Shown: positions 33,780 through 46,129 of the stretch, piece after piece
How positions within the stretch are numbered: the stretch's first letter is position 1
How the letters are laid out: every line of letters starts with the position of its first letter
From: Doryteuthis pealeii
Lineage: Eukaryota; Mollusca; Cephalopoda; Myopsida; Loliginidae
NCBI GenBank assembly: GCA_023376005.1
Contig: CM042160.1
Location: 83,424,272 to 83,488,271, forward strand
Length of the DNA stretch: 64,000 bases
Direction of reading: 5' to 3'
Made by a program: the position numbers and the translations under genes
Notes under the pieces: generated by a model
Seen by the model: only the letters and a program-made list of their open reading frames with translations
Database searches by the model: none
Told to the model about the DNA's origin: nothing

Positions 33780-34640
33780 ATAAAAAAAAAAATGTTCAAT
33801 ATCAACAATTCAAATCTGCAAGAAAGATCAAACAAACGTCCCTGGTGCGTGAATTCATGTTGCAGACGACACTGCTTCCTGGCAAACAACGCACCAAGAC
33901 GCCAAGAAAATAATCACACCGATTCACAGACTCTGCAAAAAGCATTTGAATGAAAATAAAGACTGAAGTTTATGCCATCAAACCCTCCTACATCACATGA
34001 CACTGGAAAAGACTAAATGATAGAAGGTTCATAAAGATTCTAGTTTCGGCTTCCCCAGTTGCCATCAACAACAAGAAACCCTTTCCAAAAATTGCAGAGC
34101 TTGATCTCCGAATTTCAAATGTTTTCCAAAGCATTTGTCGGCTGAAGAGGCAAGGTCTGGTTCAAACCAGCGATATCCCTTGAAACTAATGTGCAAGTAA
34201 TAACTGTGCCATAGTTTTTTCAACCCTCCTGTACAGTGCAGGAAGCCTGGCGATATACAAATGGATGCCCATAGACTACATGTCTTATACATGCGTCACC
34301 TTGCGCAGTATATTAATGTCAGTGGTGGCACATGTTTCAAAACAGACGCATCCTAAGGACTGGACTCCCCTGGGCATGATGCCAATACTTGTCCCAAACG
34401 AACCTGAGATGGCTACCAAAGCAGATTCTGTGAATCTCAACTGAGAGAGGGATCAGTGGAATCGCTAGAACCCAAAGCTCAGGTAGCCAAGACAACATCC
34501 AGGAGAAATCTGCTGAATGAACTTTAACATCCTGATAGGCAGTTTGGCAAGAATGCAACAGAGGCCATATAAAATTGGAGGAATGATTGCGTGGCGTTCA
34601 TCATCGGATACGATTGGACAGCAAGTAGTAGTAGTATTAA
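33780..34640 (+). mobile_element. LINE reverse-transcriptase fragment, left-arm copy (frame-shifted)
   Basis: Plus strand, sense. Corresponds to the right-arm copy at 38375-39180. Here the catalytic YADD motif is destroyed by a 2-base loss after 'gaattcatg'. The order downstream is a KTEV-like segment, 'SHDTGK', 'STLLYSA'-like residues and 'KWMPIDYMS' with further frameshifts. It ends in an AT array (34665-34705). Inactive 5'-truncated element. Confidence 0.75.
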
Positions 34641-34666
34641 AAAATATTGGCATATTAGAGTGTATA

Positions 34667-34710
<44 letters not shown>

Positions 34711-34999
34711 CATCCTTGATTTTTTTTTTTTTTTTTTTTTTTTTCATACGTTTTTTATTTAACATGATATTAGAAATATATTTTCATTTTTCTCTAACAC
34801 ATACACACAGCACACACACAATTCAAGTAAAGAATCTATTAATAATGAGATTCGCTTCCCGGTTTTTTTTTTTTTTTTTTTTTGGCAGTAACAAACCGAC
34901 GTCAGCTGATTACGTCTCACTACCTAAAACGTGCATAACGTAGAATAAATACATTCAAAATTTGAGCATGAAAATGTTAGAATCAGTTTCCTCATTGTT

Positions 35000-35455
35000 T
35001 TTTAAACAAGTTTTAAATTAAATACATACTGGTATTATCTATCTATATATAAGTTTGTTTTATTTTAATCTATATTTAAAGTTATAAGACTAAGTTTCCA
35101 TTTTCAATTTTTTTCTATTTTTAACTCCTTTAATAATTTTATTCTTATTTTTTACTCTTTAATAAATTTGAATGGATTTTACTTATGATACAAACTCTCT
35201 GATAATTAATTTTCAACTTCCATCCACCCGTCAAAGGCAAAAATTTATTTACGTCGGCCCAGAGGGCGTTTTTCTTTTTTATTTTGCTAGTAATAATAAA
35301 ACAGATAAAAATTCCTGACTAATTTTCATGCTGTCAATATTCAGGTGAGTCCTGTATTCAACAAATCTGAACCTGTAGAAACGAGACATCATATTTGAAT
35401 AAATCTGAATTCATCATTTGAAATATATTGTAATACTAAAATACTAGCAGGTGCA
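35000..35455. other. Unassigned AT-rich sequence
   Basis: Nothing recognisable. Mirrored at about 37600-38040. Confidence 0.4.
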
Positions 35456-35630
35456 TCTGTTTACTGGAGCAGCCATAATAACATTGTAAAGACAAGCAAG
35501 CAAAATGGTGCAATCAGGCCTCAATCACATGACCACAGCAGTGCAAACTATAAGCATACTGTTTTTAATAAAGGATATGGCGATAGTGTGAAATATTTTT
35601 GACTCTCCTTCGTTACATACACATACATAT
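35455..35630 (-). mobile_element. Mariner-like 5' end, left-arm copy
   Basis: The minus strand reads 'gaaggagagtcaaaaat', a mariner-type terminal repeat, followed by a leader and an ATG that begins MAAPVNR in this copy. Only the 5' end is present; no transposase body follows. Mirrored at 37430-37600. Confidence 0.6.
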
Positions 35631-35799
35631 TCTTATAATTGTTTTAGCCAATAACTTCTGTTTTCAAGTATATTGATTTACAGTAACCGCAAACCCCTCC
35701 AATTAGACGCCTTCTGTAAGTTTTTGAATAAAATCCCCTATACGCACCCCCATATTATTGTTGTAATTTTCTTTGTGAAGTTCAGTTTAATTTTTGTTT

Positions 35800-36512
35800 T
35801 ACTTCAAATGAAGTTCCCTGGGTATGATGTTTAGACCGAACCTCATAGTGAAGTCCACTTCTAGAGCTCTCGAGAATGTGGACTACCCCCTTCTATTGCC
35901 ATTACTTTCCCAGGTCCACCCTGACCCAGAGTGGTAGTGACCTGTTAGATCTTTCATTGTAGATCTATAGAGTTGAATGGATATTTGAAGAATTTTTACC
36001 TCACTTCACTCAAAACATTTGTCCCAAGGTGGATGAGCAGTTCATGACATGCAATACTCCCGCTTTTTGGCCGCTATCTTGGGCTAGACGGCGTCGGAGA
36101 GGCTCCCTCCGATCAATCGGCTGGCCACCTCAAGCCCTAGCACCTATATGAAATTGCCCCAACCCTATTGCCGCTTATTGGCAAGACCCCAACCCCTTTT
36201 TAATTATATGGGTGCTAGAAAGGCTGGTGTGGCTGCGGGCTACATGTCCTGGGAATGATATTAACCTCTATCTGATGGTGAGTTTCCAGTCGGAGGTTTG
36301 GGGAATGTGGAGGCACCCTTCATGCACATTGCCTCCTGGTTCACTCTGACCAAGAGTGGTAGTACTGTTAGGGTCCCAATTATGGGTTAAATAGAAAAAT
36401 GGTATTTATAAAAAAATTGTATTATCCATTAGAAATTGATTTTATTCAAAACTTATCGGCATTTAAATGACCCACTGAAGGTTGATATGCCGTAAAACCA
36501 AACAAACCAAAA
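35800..36512 (+). repeat. Families E plus C, left-arm copy reaching the fold point
   Basis: Contains 'gttcatgacatgcaatactc', 'ccgatcaatcggctgg', 'gtcctgggaatga', 'ggtagtactgttagggtccc' and the terminal 'gttgatatgccgtaaaacca'. The 3' end lies about 20 bp from the palindrome centre. The inverted copy starts at about 36585. Confidence 0.75.
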
Positions 36513-36530
36513 AAAAAACATTTGCTTTTA

Positions 36531-36567
36531 AATAGTAAAAAATCGATCTTTTTTTACAGAGCAATAA
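36531..36567. other. Palindrome fold point, 37-bp loop
   Basis: 'catttgctttta' (36519-36530) pairs with 'taaaagcaaaatg' (36568-36580). Only AT-rich sequence separates the two 9.6-kb arms. Confidence 0.85.
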
Positions 36568-36584
36568 TAAAAGCAAAATGTTTT

Positions 36585-37290
36585 TTTTTTTTTTGGTTTG
36601 GTTTGGTTTTTACGGCATATCAACCTCAGTGGGTCATTTAATGCGATAAAGTTTTGAAATAAATCAGTTCTTAATGGATAATACAATTTTTTTATAATAC
36701 ATTTTTTCTATTTAAACCCATAGATGGGACCCTAACAGTACTACCACTCTTGGTCAGAGTGGACCAGGGAGCAATGGTGATGAAGGAAGTGCTCCACATT
36801 CCCCAAACCTCCAGAACTGGAACCTCACCATCAGATAGAGTTAATATCATCCCAGGACATGTAGACCGCAGCCACCGCCTTCTAGCACCCATATAATAAA
36901 AAGGGGTTGGGTCTTGCCATAAGGGCAATAGGGTTGGGGCAATCATATAGGTGCTAGGGCTTGATGTGGCCAGCCGATTGATCGGAGGGAGCCTCTCCGA
37001 CCGCCGTCTAGCCCAAGATAGGGCAAAGTGGAGTATTGCATGTCATGAACTGCTCATCCACCTGGGACAAATGTTTTGAGGTGAAGTGAGGGTAAAATTC
37101 TCAATATCCATCAACTCTATGATCTACAATGAAGATCTAACAGGTACTACCACTCTGGGTCAGGGTGGACTGGGAGTAATGGCAATGAGGGGGTAGTCCA
37201 CATTCTCGAGAGCTCTAGAAGTGGACTTCACTATGAGGTTCAGTCTAACATCATACCCAGGGAACTTCATTTGAAGTAAAAACAAATTAA
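36585..37290 (-). repeat. Families E plus C, right-arm copy
   Basis: Inverted counterpart of 35800-36512, starting with 'ggtttggtttggtttttac' and 'ggcatatcaacctcagtg'. Confidence 0.75.
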
Positions 37291-37429
37291 ACTGAACTTC
37301 ACAAGAAAATTACACAATAAAATGGGGTGGTATAGGGGATTTATTCAAACTTACAGAATGTTACTGTAATCAATACTTGAAAACAGAGAGTATATTGGCT
37401 AAAACAATTATAAGAATATGTATGTGTAT

Positions 37430-37600
37430 GTACGAAGGAGAGTCAAAAATTATTCACACTATCGCCATATCTTTATTAAAACAGTATGCTTATAGTTTGC
37501 ACTGTGTGGTCATGTGATTGAGGCCTGATTGCACCATTTTGCTTGCTGTCTTTACAATGTTATTATGGCTGCTCCAGTAACAGTATGCACCTGTAGTATT
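37430..37600 (+). mobile_element. Mariner-like 5' end, right-arm copy
   Basis: 'gaaggagagtcaaaaatta', 'cactatcgccatatctttat' and an ATG at about 37566 starting MAAPV. It differs from the left copy by small indels that alter the frame after the first codons. Confidence 0.6.
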
Positions 37601-38252
37601 TTAGTATTACAATATATTTCAAATATGAATTCAGATTTATTCAATATGATGTCTGTTTTTCTACAGGTCAGATTTGTTGAATACAGACTCACCTGATATT
37701 GACAGCATGAAAATTAGTCAGGAATTTTTTTTATCCTGTTTTATTATTACTAGCAAAATAAAAAAACGCCCTCTGGGCGACGTAAAATAAATTTTGCCTG
37801 AGGGGATGGAAGTTGAAAATTTAATATCAGAGAGTTTGTATCATAAGTAAAATCATCAAATTTATTAAAGGAGTAAAAAATAAGATAAATTTATTAAAGG
37901 AGTTAAAAATATAAAAAAATTGAAATGGAAACTTAGTTCTGATAACTTTAAATATATTATTAAAATAAAACAAACTATATATAGATAGATAATACCAGGT
38001 ATGTATTTATTAAAACTTGTTTAAAAAAACAATGAGGACTGTCTAACATTGCATGCTCAAATTTTGAATGTATTTATTCTACGTTATGACGTTTTAGGTA
38101 GTGAGACGTAATCAGTGACGTCGGTTTTGTTACTGCCAAAAACCGGAAGCGAATCTCCATTATTAATAGATTCTTTACTTGAATTGTGTGTGTGTGTGTG
38201 TGTGTTAGAGAAAAATGAAATATATTCAATATCATGTAAATAAAAACGTATG

Positions 38253-38283
<31 letters not shown>

Positions 38284-38293
38284 GGATGTATTT

Positions 38294-38337
<44 letters not shown>

Positions 38338-38374
38338 CACTCTAATATGCCAATATTTTTTTTTTAATACTACT

Positions 38375-39180
38375 ACTACTTGCTGTCCATCGTATCCGAT
38401 GATGACGCCACGCAAATCATTTTCCTCCAATTTATTTGGCCTCTTGTTGCATCTTGCCAACTGCCTATCAGGATGTTAAGTCATTCAGGTTTCTCCTGAT
38501 GTTGTCTTTGTACCTGAGCTTTGGTCTAGCGATTCACGTGATCCCTCTCTCAGTTGAGATCAACAGAATCTGCTTTGGTAGCCATCTCAGGTTGCGTTGG
38601 ACAAGTATTTTGTGCATGCCAGGGAGTCCAGTTCTCTTTAGGATGGTCCTGTTTGAAACATGTTGCCACCACTTGACATTTAATATACTGCGCAAGTGAC
38701 GCATGTAGTAGACATGTAGTCTATGGGCATCCACTTTGTATATCGTCCAGGCTTCTGCACTGTACAGGAGGGGTTGAGAAAACTATGGCACAGTATAACT
38801 GCACATTTAGTTTTCAAGGAGATATCGCTGTTGAACCAGACTTGCCTCTTCAGCCGATCAAATGCTTTGGAAACATTTGAAATTCGGAGATCAAGCTCTG
38901 CATTGAGTCTGTTGTTGATGGCAACTGTGGAGCCGAACTAGAATCTGACCTTCTATCATTATGTTTTTCCAGTGTCATGTGATGTAGGAGGGGTTTGATG
39001 CATAACTTCAGTCTTATTTTCATTCCAAATGCTTTTGCAGAGTCTGTGAATCGTGTGATTATTCTTGGGCGTCTTGGTGGTTGTGTGCCAGGAAGGCAGT
39101 GTCGTCTGCATACATGAATTCACGCACCAGGACGTTTGTTTGATCTTTCTTGCAGATTTGAATTGTTTGATATTGAACAT
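38375..39180 (-). mobile_element. LINE reverse-transcriptase fragment with intact YADD, right-arm copy
   Basis: On the minus strand the motif YADDTAFLAHN (YADD at 39101-39112) is the catalytic core of a reverse transcriptase. Downstream come KTEVMHQTPPTSHDTGK (about 39000), FDRLKRQVW-like residues, 'MDAHRLHVYYMRHLRSIL' (about 38730-38680) and 'VQRNLRWL' (about 38570). This order is that of the RT palm, thumb and C-terminal region of RTE/Jockey-type LINEs. Frameshifts remain, so it is inactive; the frames at 38534-38734 and 38959-39180 are its pieces. Confidence 0.8.
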
Positions 39181-39904
39181 TTTTTTTTTTTATAAACCAT
39201 TTTAAATTCAACGTTAAAATGCTTCATCTGAAATTATTCTCAAATCAAAAGATTCTCAGCATTCTATTTTCACACACAAAAAAAAAAAAAAAAAAAAAAT
39301 CAATTTCTTTGAATAAAAAATAAAACTGTTTACTGAATTTTCTTTATTCAGTCTAACATTGCTTTCACTTGAACTTAAAAAAGCTAAAAAGAACCCCCCC
39401 CCCCCCAATTAAAAAAAAATCTAAATAACTACAGAAATCTGAACAATTCTATACTTTCAATAGTTTTACCATTTCCTATAATAACTGAAAGAAAATTAGC
39501 AAACTTTTTAAAGAGATCTACACAGAATTTGTAAGTTTATATATTTAAAATTTCTACTTGATAAATTTTGAAAATTATCTCCCTTAGATTATTTGAATTT
39601 TTCAACAGGGGTGGGGGTGGGGGTTTAAAATGTTTTTCTAAACAAAATAAAAGCATTTAACTTCAAATAAAAATGCACCCTCTCCTTTAAAATTTTTTTT
39701 CCCTAAGATCAAAATTGATGGAAATATCAGAGTTGAAGACAAAGTTGATTAGAACAAATGTTTCAAGCAGAATTTTAAAAATTTTAAAAATTCAAATTCT
39801 GCAACAATTTACTTCCAGGCAAAATGTTAATAAATGTACATTCTTACTTCGTTTCTTTGGAAACCCGTATCCAGTGGGTTCGGCTGGTAAGATATTAATA
39901 TCAG

Positions 39905-40060
39905 CATGATCACAGGGGCAGGGCTGGGATTATTTCCCAGTGCGCTTCAGGCACTGGGAAATAATCCCAGCCCTGCCCCTTTAAATCAAGGGGGCAGGAC
40001 TGGGATTATTTCCCAGTGCCTGAAGCGCCTCAAATGCTGAGGGGATACATGCAATTTTTA
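39905..40060. repeat. Palindromic family F repeat, right-arm copy
   Basis: Two facing 'ctgggattatttcccagtg' blocks around 'ccctttaaatcaaggggg'. Counterpart of 32905-33045. Confidence 0.7.
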
Positions 40061-40857
40061 AACATTAGCCAAACTTTGGTTTGGGCACTATAATGATCCT
40101 TCTGTTTTGACTGACATGGTGGGATGTCAGGAAATACTTCTAGACAAGATATTTTTTAAATAATTTTTAGGTATAAATATTTTTTTGAATGGTAAAATTG
40201 ACGTCTAAGTTAGGGAATGTCTAAAACAGGTATGGGCAACCATTTTTTTTCAAGAAGTTGGCCACATGAGACGCACCTTGTCATCAGGCAAGATACCCCC
40301 CCCCAAAAAAAAAATTCCAAGTAATTTTACATTTGAATCAATCAGTTAGGAAGTGCATTAAATATTCATCAATAACACTGTTGGGTCAGTAAAACAGTAA
40401 GTCTGGGTAGACATAAGTCCAAAATGAGTTCTCTTCCCTTGCTGTGGTTTGTTCGGCCAATAGGTGGCATTGGTATTTGTCCACAAAGCGGGAATTCTGA
40501 ATTCTTGTCCTTTTTTCATTCAGGCCGGCAACAAGTTAACATGGTCTAGGCGCCTGCCGCCTCTAACCCTTAGGTAGGGGTGGAGGGCTTTGTCCCCCAA
40601 CCAGCTACCAGTAAGTGACATTCCTTACGACGCAAGTCGTACGTCTAAATGTTTCTACGTCACTTACAGAATAAATATGTTATCGTAGTACACCCTTTGT
40701 CGGAATGTTTATATGTATAGATTTGTACCCACATTGGGAGGTTACTTTAAGCCTTCCAACATTAATATAACTTCCTCACATGTTATAACACAAATCAAAC
40801 TTTCTCCATGTCACAAAGCAATATTTGAATGTCCCAATGAAGATTATGATATATAAA

Positions 40858-41108
40858 AAGTAAAGTTGACGGAGTGGCCTATTGTCGGTATCAGCCGCAC
40901 AAGGGAGTCTATCCCCTTTTTGCTAGTGCTAGACCAGGGAGATTATTTTGTGGAAGTGGAGCACCACATCTACCGTCAGCTCCCTACTTTACCACACAAA
41001 TCAGATTACCCAATCTGTGCTACTCAAATGCTCAGTTGGCAGGGACTGGTATTGAACTCAGAACCTCCAAGGCAGATGCTCTACAGACTGAACTAAACTG
41101 GCCCTATA
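40858..41108 (-). mobile_element. SINE B, second subtype, right-arm copy
   Basis: Mirror of 31837-32085. It is complete and slightly closer to the family consensus, for example 'agtctatccccttttt'. Confidence 0.85.
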
Positions 41109-41524
41109 TTCAATGTATATTTAATAATTGAAATGTTTTAAAAATGGTGACGAACTGGTAATATTTGATGTATATATATATATTTATTTTGTCATTAATT
41201 GTATTATTTTCGAAGTTTCCTCTGGACATACACATACACACAACTGCCCTTTATATATGCATAGATAGATAGATAGATAGACAGGGGCATTAAAAAAAAA
41301 ATGTTTAATTTAATTAATCAAATGGAAATTTTTGTTAAAATCACCACAACAAATATTTTGGTTCAACTATGAACCAAATATTTAAATGGTGTGTATGGGG
41401 GGGGGGGGGTGAATGTAAATTGAAAATAAGAATTTAAAGTTAGAAAAAATAAATAAAACTTGAGCCAAAAGAGTGACAATTACAAAAGAAACCAAATTTA
41501 TCTTGTCAGATAATTTGTTTAAAG

Positions 41525-41720
41525 AGAGAGAGAGAGAGTGAAAGGGAGAGAGAGAGTGAAAGAGAGAGAGAAAGTGAGAGAGAGAGAGAGAGAGAGAGAG
41601 TGAAAGAGAGAGAGAGAGAGAGTGAGTGAGTGAAAGAGAGTGAGAGAGAGAGAGAGAAAGAGAAAAAGTGAGAGAGAAAGAGAAAGAGTGAGAGAGAGAG
41701 AGAAAGAGAGAGAGTGTCAG
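41525..41720. repeat. (GA)n low-complexity tract, right-arm copy
   Basis: Mirror of 31220-31415, with different repeat numbers. Confidence 0.9.
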
Positions 41721-42159
41721 TCCAAGCGTCTATTGTTCAAAAGATTTGAATGAATCAGACTCCTTGCAATTTTGTAAATAAATACAAGGTAGTCGTTCCA
41801 TTAAAGAATAAGAGAGTTGAAATGTTTTTTCAAAGACAATAAAACCACACCAAGAAACAATTAATTCCCAACAAGTTAAAGCTGCTATGAAACATGCACT
41901 CTAATAGTTGAAAAAGAGAGAAAAAAAAAAAATATTACACTGACTTGAAATAAATACAAAATGGACGTTTTGTTTTTGTTTTGCAAGGATCTATTAAAAT
42001 CTAATTATAATAATAATAGAAGTTAATTTTAAAATTTAATTCCTCAAAGTTAAGATATTTGTTTTGAATTAAAATCCTGTTAAGCATAAAAAAACATAAA
42101 AAAGAATATAAACCAAATCTTGGTAATTTTTACACAAAAAGCAAGAATCGATGATATTT

Positions 42160-42161
42160 AA

Positions 42162-42212
<51 letters not shown>
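42160..42212. repeat. (TG)n(TA)n microsatellite, right-arm copy
   Basis: Mirror of the array at 30724-30770. Confidence 0.9.
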
Positions 42213-42213
<1 letters not shown>

Positions 42214-42529
42214 CTTTGTCGTTAATTGTTTTATTTTCATAGTTTCATTTATACATACACACCAACTGCCTTTTTTTAATGTTTAGATAGACAGACGTTT
42301 AATTAAAAAAAAAATTTAATTAAATCAAATGGAAATTTTTGTTAAGTTAAAATCACAACAAATATTTTGCTTCAACTGTCAACCAAGCATTTAAATTTGG
42401 GGTGGGGGTGGGGGTTGTAGGTGAATTCAATTCCTCAAAGTTAAGATATTTGTTTCAAATTAAAATCCTATTGAGCATTAAAATGAAATAAATACAAAGT
42501 AGGTTTGTTTTTTTGCCTATCATACAACT

Positions 42530-42690
42530 TTCAGAGGGCTAAATTTTAGCCTGATATTAGGGGTTTGCATTATGTCAGATACAAATTTAGTGTGTGTAAA
42601 TAATTGGCCAAGCCTAGGCCTAGTTTGTGTCTAACGTATGACGCAACCCACTAATATTAGGCTAAAATTTAAGTCTCAGAATGTCACATG
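42530..42690. mobile_element. Short fold-back MITE, right-arm copy
   Basis: Mirror of 30250-30410, with the same 'aaattttagcctgatatta' and 'taatattaggctaaaattt' ends. Confidence 0.75.
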
Positions 42691-42939
42691 ATATGCAAGT
42701 ATATAGAGTAGTAATTCTAGAAAATATTTATTAAAATCTTTTAAATATACAAAGAATTTTCATAAGTTAACTTTAGAATTTAATGAATTCAGATTAAATA
42801 AACTCTTTTGAATTAAACTAGTGTTAAACAAAAAATAAATTCGTTGGAAGTAAAATTTGTTAATTTTATAAACACAAAACAAATATGTAGTAGAAAAAAA
42901 AAAAAAAAAAAAAAAAACTGTTCCATAATCTTCTGACCA

Positions 42940-43280
42940 TCATCTTCAAACGCCCTCTGGTTAAAAATGAGATGTCCAAATCGGCCAAGATAAAATGCAA
43001 AAATATAAATCTTGATTATCTGGTGTCGCTTATCCACCAAATTCTTAGTTCTTATGAGTGTTGTCACCTCAGCTAAATAATGGACCATTCTGTTTTTTTA
43101 TTATAAAGAAATAAGGGGAAGAAAAAGGACATGCTACACAAAAAATATAAGAAAGAAAGAAAGAGTAGGGGAAAGACAGAGAGAGGGGGTGAGTGCGTGG
43201 AAGCGATAATGCTAATCTATTTCAATAGATTATATTAATGAAAAGAAGGAAAGAAAGAAAAAAAAAAAGAGTGAGAAGAG

Positions 43281-43315
<35 letters not shown>

Positions 43316-43760
43316 AAATCAAGATTATTATACTTTTTACACATTGAACTATTCCGCAATAGCTCTTAAGTAAACATATCAAACATTGTAATAATTAAAT
43401 TATCATACTGTAGTATAACCACAGGTCTTGCTAGTCTTTTTTTTTCTTCTCAAAAGTTTTGGTCAACAGGAAGTGATTCTCCCAGTCAAAATGGAAATCC
43501 CTAGGAACCCTAAAATCCCTGGATATTTTTTGTCTTTTATCCGATTCAATTTTTGATGTCCAAGTAACATGAAAGGAAATAGTTTAACCACTAATTTCTA
43601 TGTGATTTTTTCTTAACTTTCCTTAATCTATGCAATTCATTGTTATTAAACTAGAAGCAACTACCCAGTTTTGCCTGGGTAGAGTAGGGGATTAAAAAAA
43701 AAAAAAAAAAATATTTTTTCTTACAGACCCCTTGATTGTTGGGCTCTTCCATAATTGATT
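42940..43760 (-). repeat. Family G, right-arm copy
   Basis: Mirror of 29160-30010. It includes the GA tract at 43270-43312. Confidence 0.75.
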
Positions 43761-44074
43761 TTTTGATTTTTTAATCCTAAAAGTTTTCTATTGTTTCAGA
43801 GTTTTTAATGTTAATCAATAGGTAAACAAGTAGTAACAGTTTGTTGAAAAGTGCACAATGTATTTTACTCACTTGTATAGAATACAAAATCAATTTTGTA
43901 ACCAATGGCTGGTTTTTTTTTTTGTTAATTGTATTAAAAAGTCTCTTGATTATTTACGAAGACAAGTTTAGTACAAGGTCAAATGGAAAAGGGGCAAAAA
44001 GGAAGTCTTGTAAGGTGTGACTACCTAGAAAATCAAATCAAACAAAATCCTGGTTTTTATCTGGGTTTGAACAC

Positions 44075-44235
44075 CAAAACACCAGCAGCTATGTTGGCTA
44101 GGGCTTTAGAATACACCAAATGCACCTCTGCAGAGGGTAAAGACACCTTTGCCCAGAAATGAGGCTACCTGTGATGCTTAAGTGTGGAACCCTGGTGGAT
44201 TAAGCTGTTGATGACATGCAACACTCCATTTTGAA
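44075..44235 (+). repeat. Family E fragment, right-arm copy
   Basis: Mirror of 28690-28870. Confidence 0.65.
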
Positions 44236-44494
44236 CCTTAGATCATGATGAATTGCTAACATGGTAAAACTTGGACAAATTGACACCTCCAATTTATAGA
44301 AATACACATTTTTGTTAAAAGGTAAAGAAAATCCTGTAATGCCTCAAGGTATGACGACTCTAATAAAAAAACTGTTAAAACAAAGTGTCTATCAACTTCA
44401 ACAAAAGAGTTGGAGCAACAGCTACAGCTAAGTAGGGAAAATAAACACTAACTTGTTTTCAATTAACCACTGACTGATTGATATATATATATAT

Positions 44495-44990
44495 ATATAT
44501 TTGGGAGAATATGTGCTTAATTGAAGTCATACCTAATTTGAAAATTAATTAGTTGATAATTAATGAATTAGGCGAATATATATGCCGATGAGGCATAATA
44601 GGCCGAAATGTACATACATTTGTTTACACTACACTTTACATTTGAACATATAAAGTAAGTAAAGTTGTCGGGCGGCCTAATGCCGGTATCGGCCAAACAG
44701 CAAGGGAGTCTACCGCCTTTTCACCAGCGCTAGACCAAGGAAATTATTTTAGCATCTGAAGTGGAGCGCCACACTTACCATCAGCTCCTCACTTGACCGC
44801 ACAGATCCCTGTGCTACTCATTCGCCGAGTTGGTGGGGGCCAGTATCGAACCAAAAACCTTGTGATTCCTAGCCGAACACTCTACCGACTGAGCTAAACC
44901 GGCCTATTCGCCTAATTCATTAATTATCAACTAATTAATTTTCAAATTAGGTATGACTTCAATTAAGCACATATTCTCCCAAAAATTGTT
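44495..44990. mobile_element. TIR element carrying SINE B, right-arm copy
   Basis: Mirror of 27945-28445. The termini are 'gagaatatgtgcttaattga' and its complement, cleaner here than on the left arm. Confidence 0.75.
44655..44908 (-). mobile_element. SINE B, right-arm copy
   Basis: Mirror of 28028-28275, with 'cacttaccatcagctcctca' and 'gactgagctaaaccggcct' at its head end. Confidence 0.9.
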
Positions 44991-45044
44991 GGCATAGCCA
45001 TATCAAACAAACTGCGTACTTTCATATATATATATATATAGATA

Positions 45045-45405
45045 GATAGATAAAAGGGTATGAAAAACACACTTTGATGTTAAAATGAATATATTTTTAT
45101 ATCCTTTTTCATTGCTGATATTGACAATATTTCAATTTATTAAAAATCATCATCAGAGCATAATGATAATTAGGTCCCTTTTTTAGATGTAAATGTTTTT
45201 AATACAGATTTATCAAGAGAGAATCAGAAAATAATTTGAATTCAAACTGGAAGTATTGTTTTTCCCCAAAAGTGTGGGGAATCGTCTTGTTCATTCGCTG
45301 CATCTCGTTCTAAAGAGCGAGATGCAGCGAATGAATATATATAAATAAAAAACATATTCATTTTAATAACAAAGGGTGTTTTTCATACCCTTTTATCTAT
45401 ACATA
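45045..45405. mobile_element. TIR element with perfect internal hairpin, right-arm copy
   Basis: Mirror of 27515-27890. An 18-bp perfect stem (45290-45307 with 45318-45335) and a 10-nt loop lie inside the right TIR. Confidence 0.75.
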
Positions 45406-45429
45406 TACCGTCGGATTCATTTCCTCACT

Positions 45430-45508
45430 CTTAGCTAATATATATATATATATATATATATACATACATACACACATATACACACCTTTTGGTATTCATC
45501 AGAGTATA

Positions 45509-45544
<36 letters not shown>

Positions 45545-45632
45545 CTTGAAAAGATCGTTAATAAAATTGTTAAACAGAAGACGTGCCTTTTGTTTAATTC
45601 TACATGTATAAATGAAAGAATGCTGCCCAAAT

Positions 45633-45671
<39 letters not shown>

Positions 45672-45675
45672 ACAG
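45430..45675. repeat. (TA)n and (CA)n arrays, right arm
   Basis: TA at 45439-45462 and 45510-45541, and CA/TA at 45633-45671. Mirrors of arrays at 27240-27480. Confidence 0.9.
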
Positions 45676-45799
45676 CTCTATCACTAATATTGACGACTCA
45701 ACTAATAATACAGCAAAAACTTGGTTCACCACTAACTCACCAAGTGCTAACCATATACTATTGCTGTGTGTGTGTGTGTGTGTGTGTGCATGTAATGAA

Positions 45800-46000
45800 G
45801 ATGACATGGCCTATATATGGAAATAATGATAACTCAAAGAAACTAGTGCAAAAAAAAAAAAAAAAAAAAAATTACTTACATCTAAGGCTGCTGGAATTGA
45901 AGCACCCCCCCCCCCAAAAAAAAAATTATCATAATTTTTTTTTTTGATGCTTCAATTCCAACAGCTTTAGATCTAAGTACATTTCCATATATAGGGCATT
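45800..46000. mobile_element. Fold-back element, right-arm copy
   Basis: Mirror of 26915-27110: 'ctgctggaattgaagcaccc' faces 'tgcttcaattccaacagc'. Confidence 0.6.
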
Positions 46001-46129
46001 TCATCTTCATTATATTCGCATAAGAAACATATATGGAACCCACAGTTATACACATACACACACAAGCAAGAATATGTGCCTTTCGAGCGTAAGTATCTAA
46101 GTTTTAATGTAATGAAATATATTAAATTA

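Larger units (their letters stand above)
26767..36530 (+). repeat. Left arm of 19.4-kb palindrome
   Basis: Begins immediately after the gap and is the reverse complement of 36568-46130 throughout its length. Every sub-feature listed between 26.9 and 36.5 kb has a counterpart at roughly (73100 minus position), with up to about 200 bp of drift from indels. Differences seen are mostly one- or two-base indels in homopolymers and microsatellites. Confidence 0.95.
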
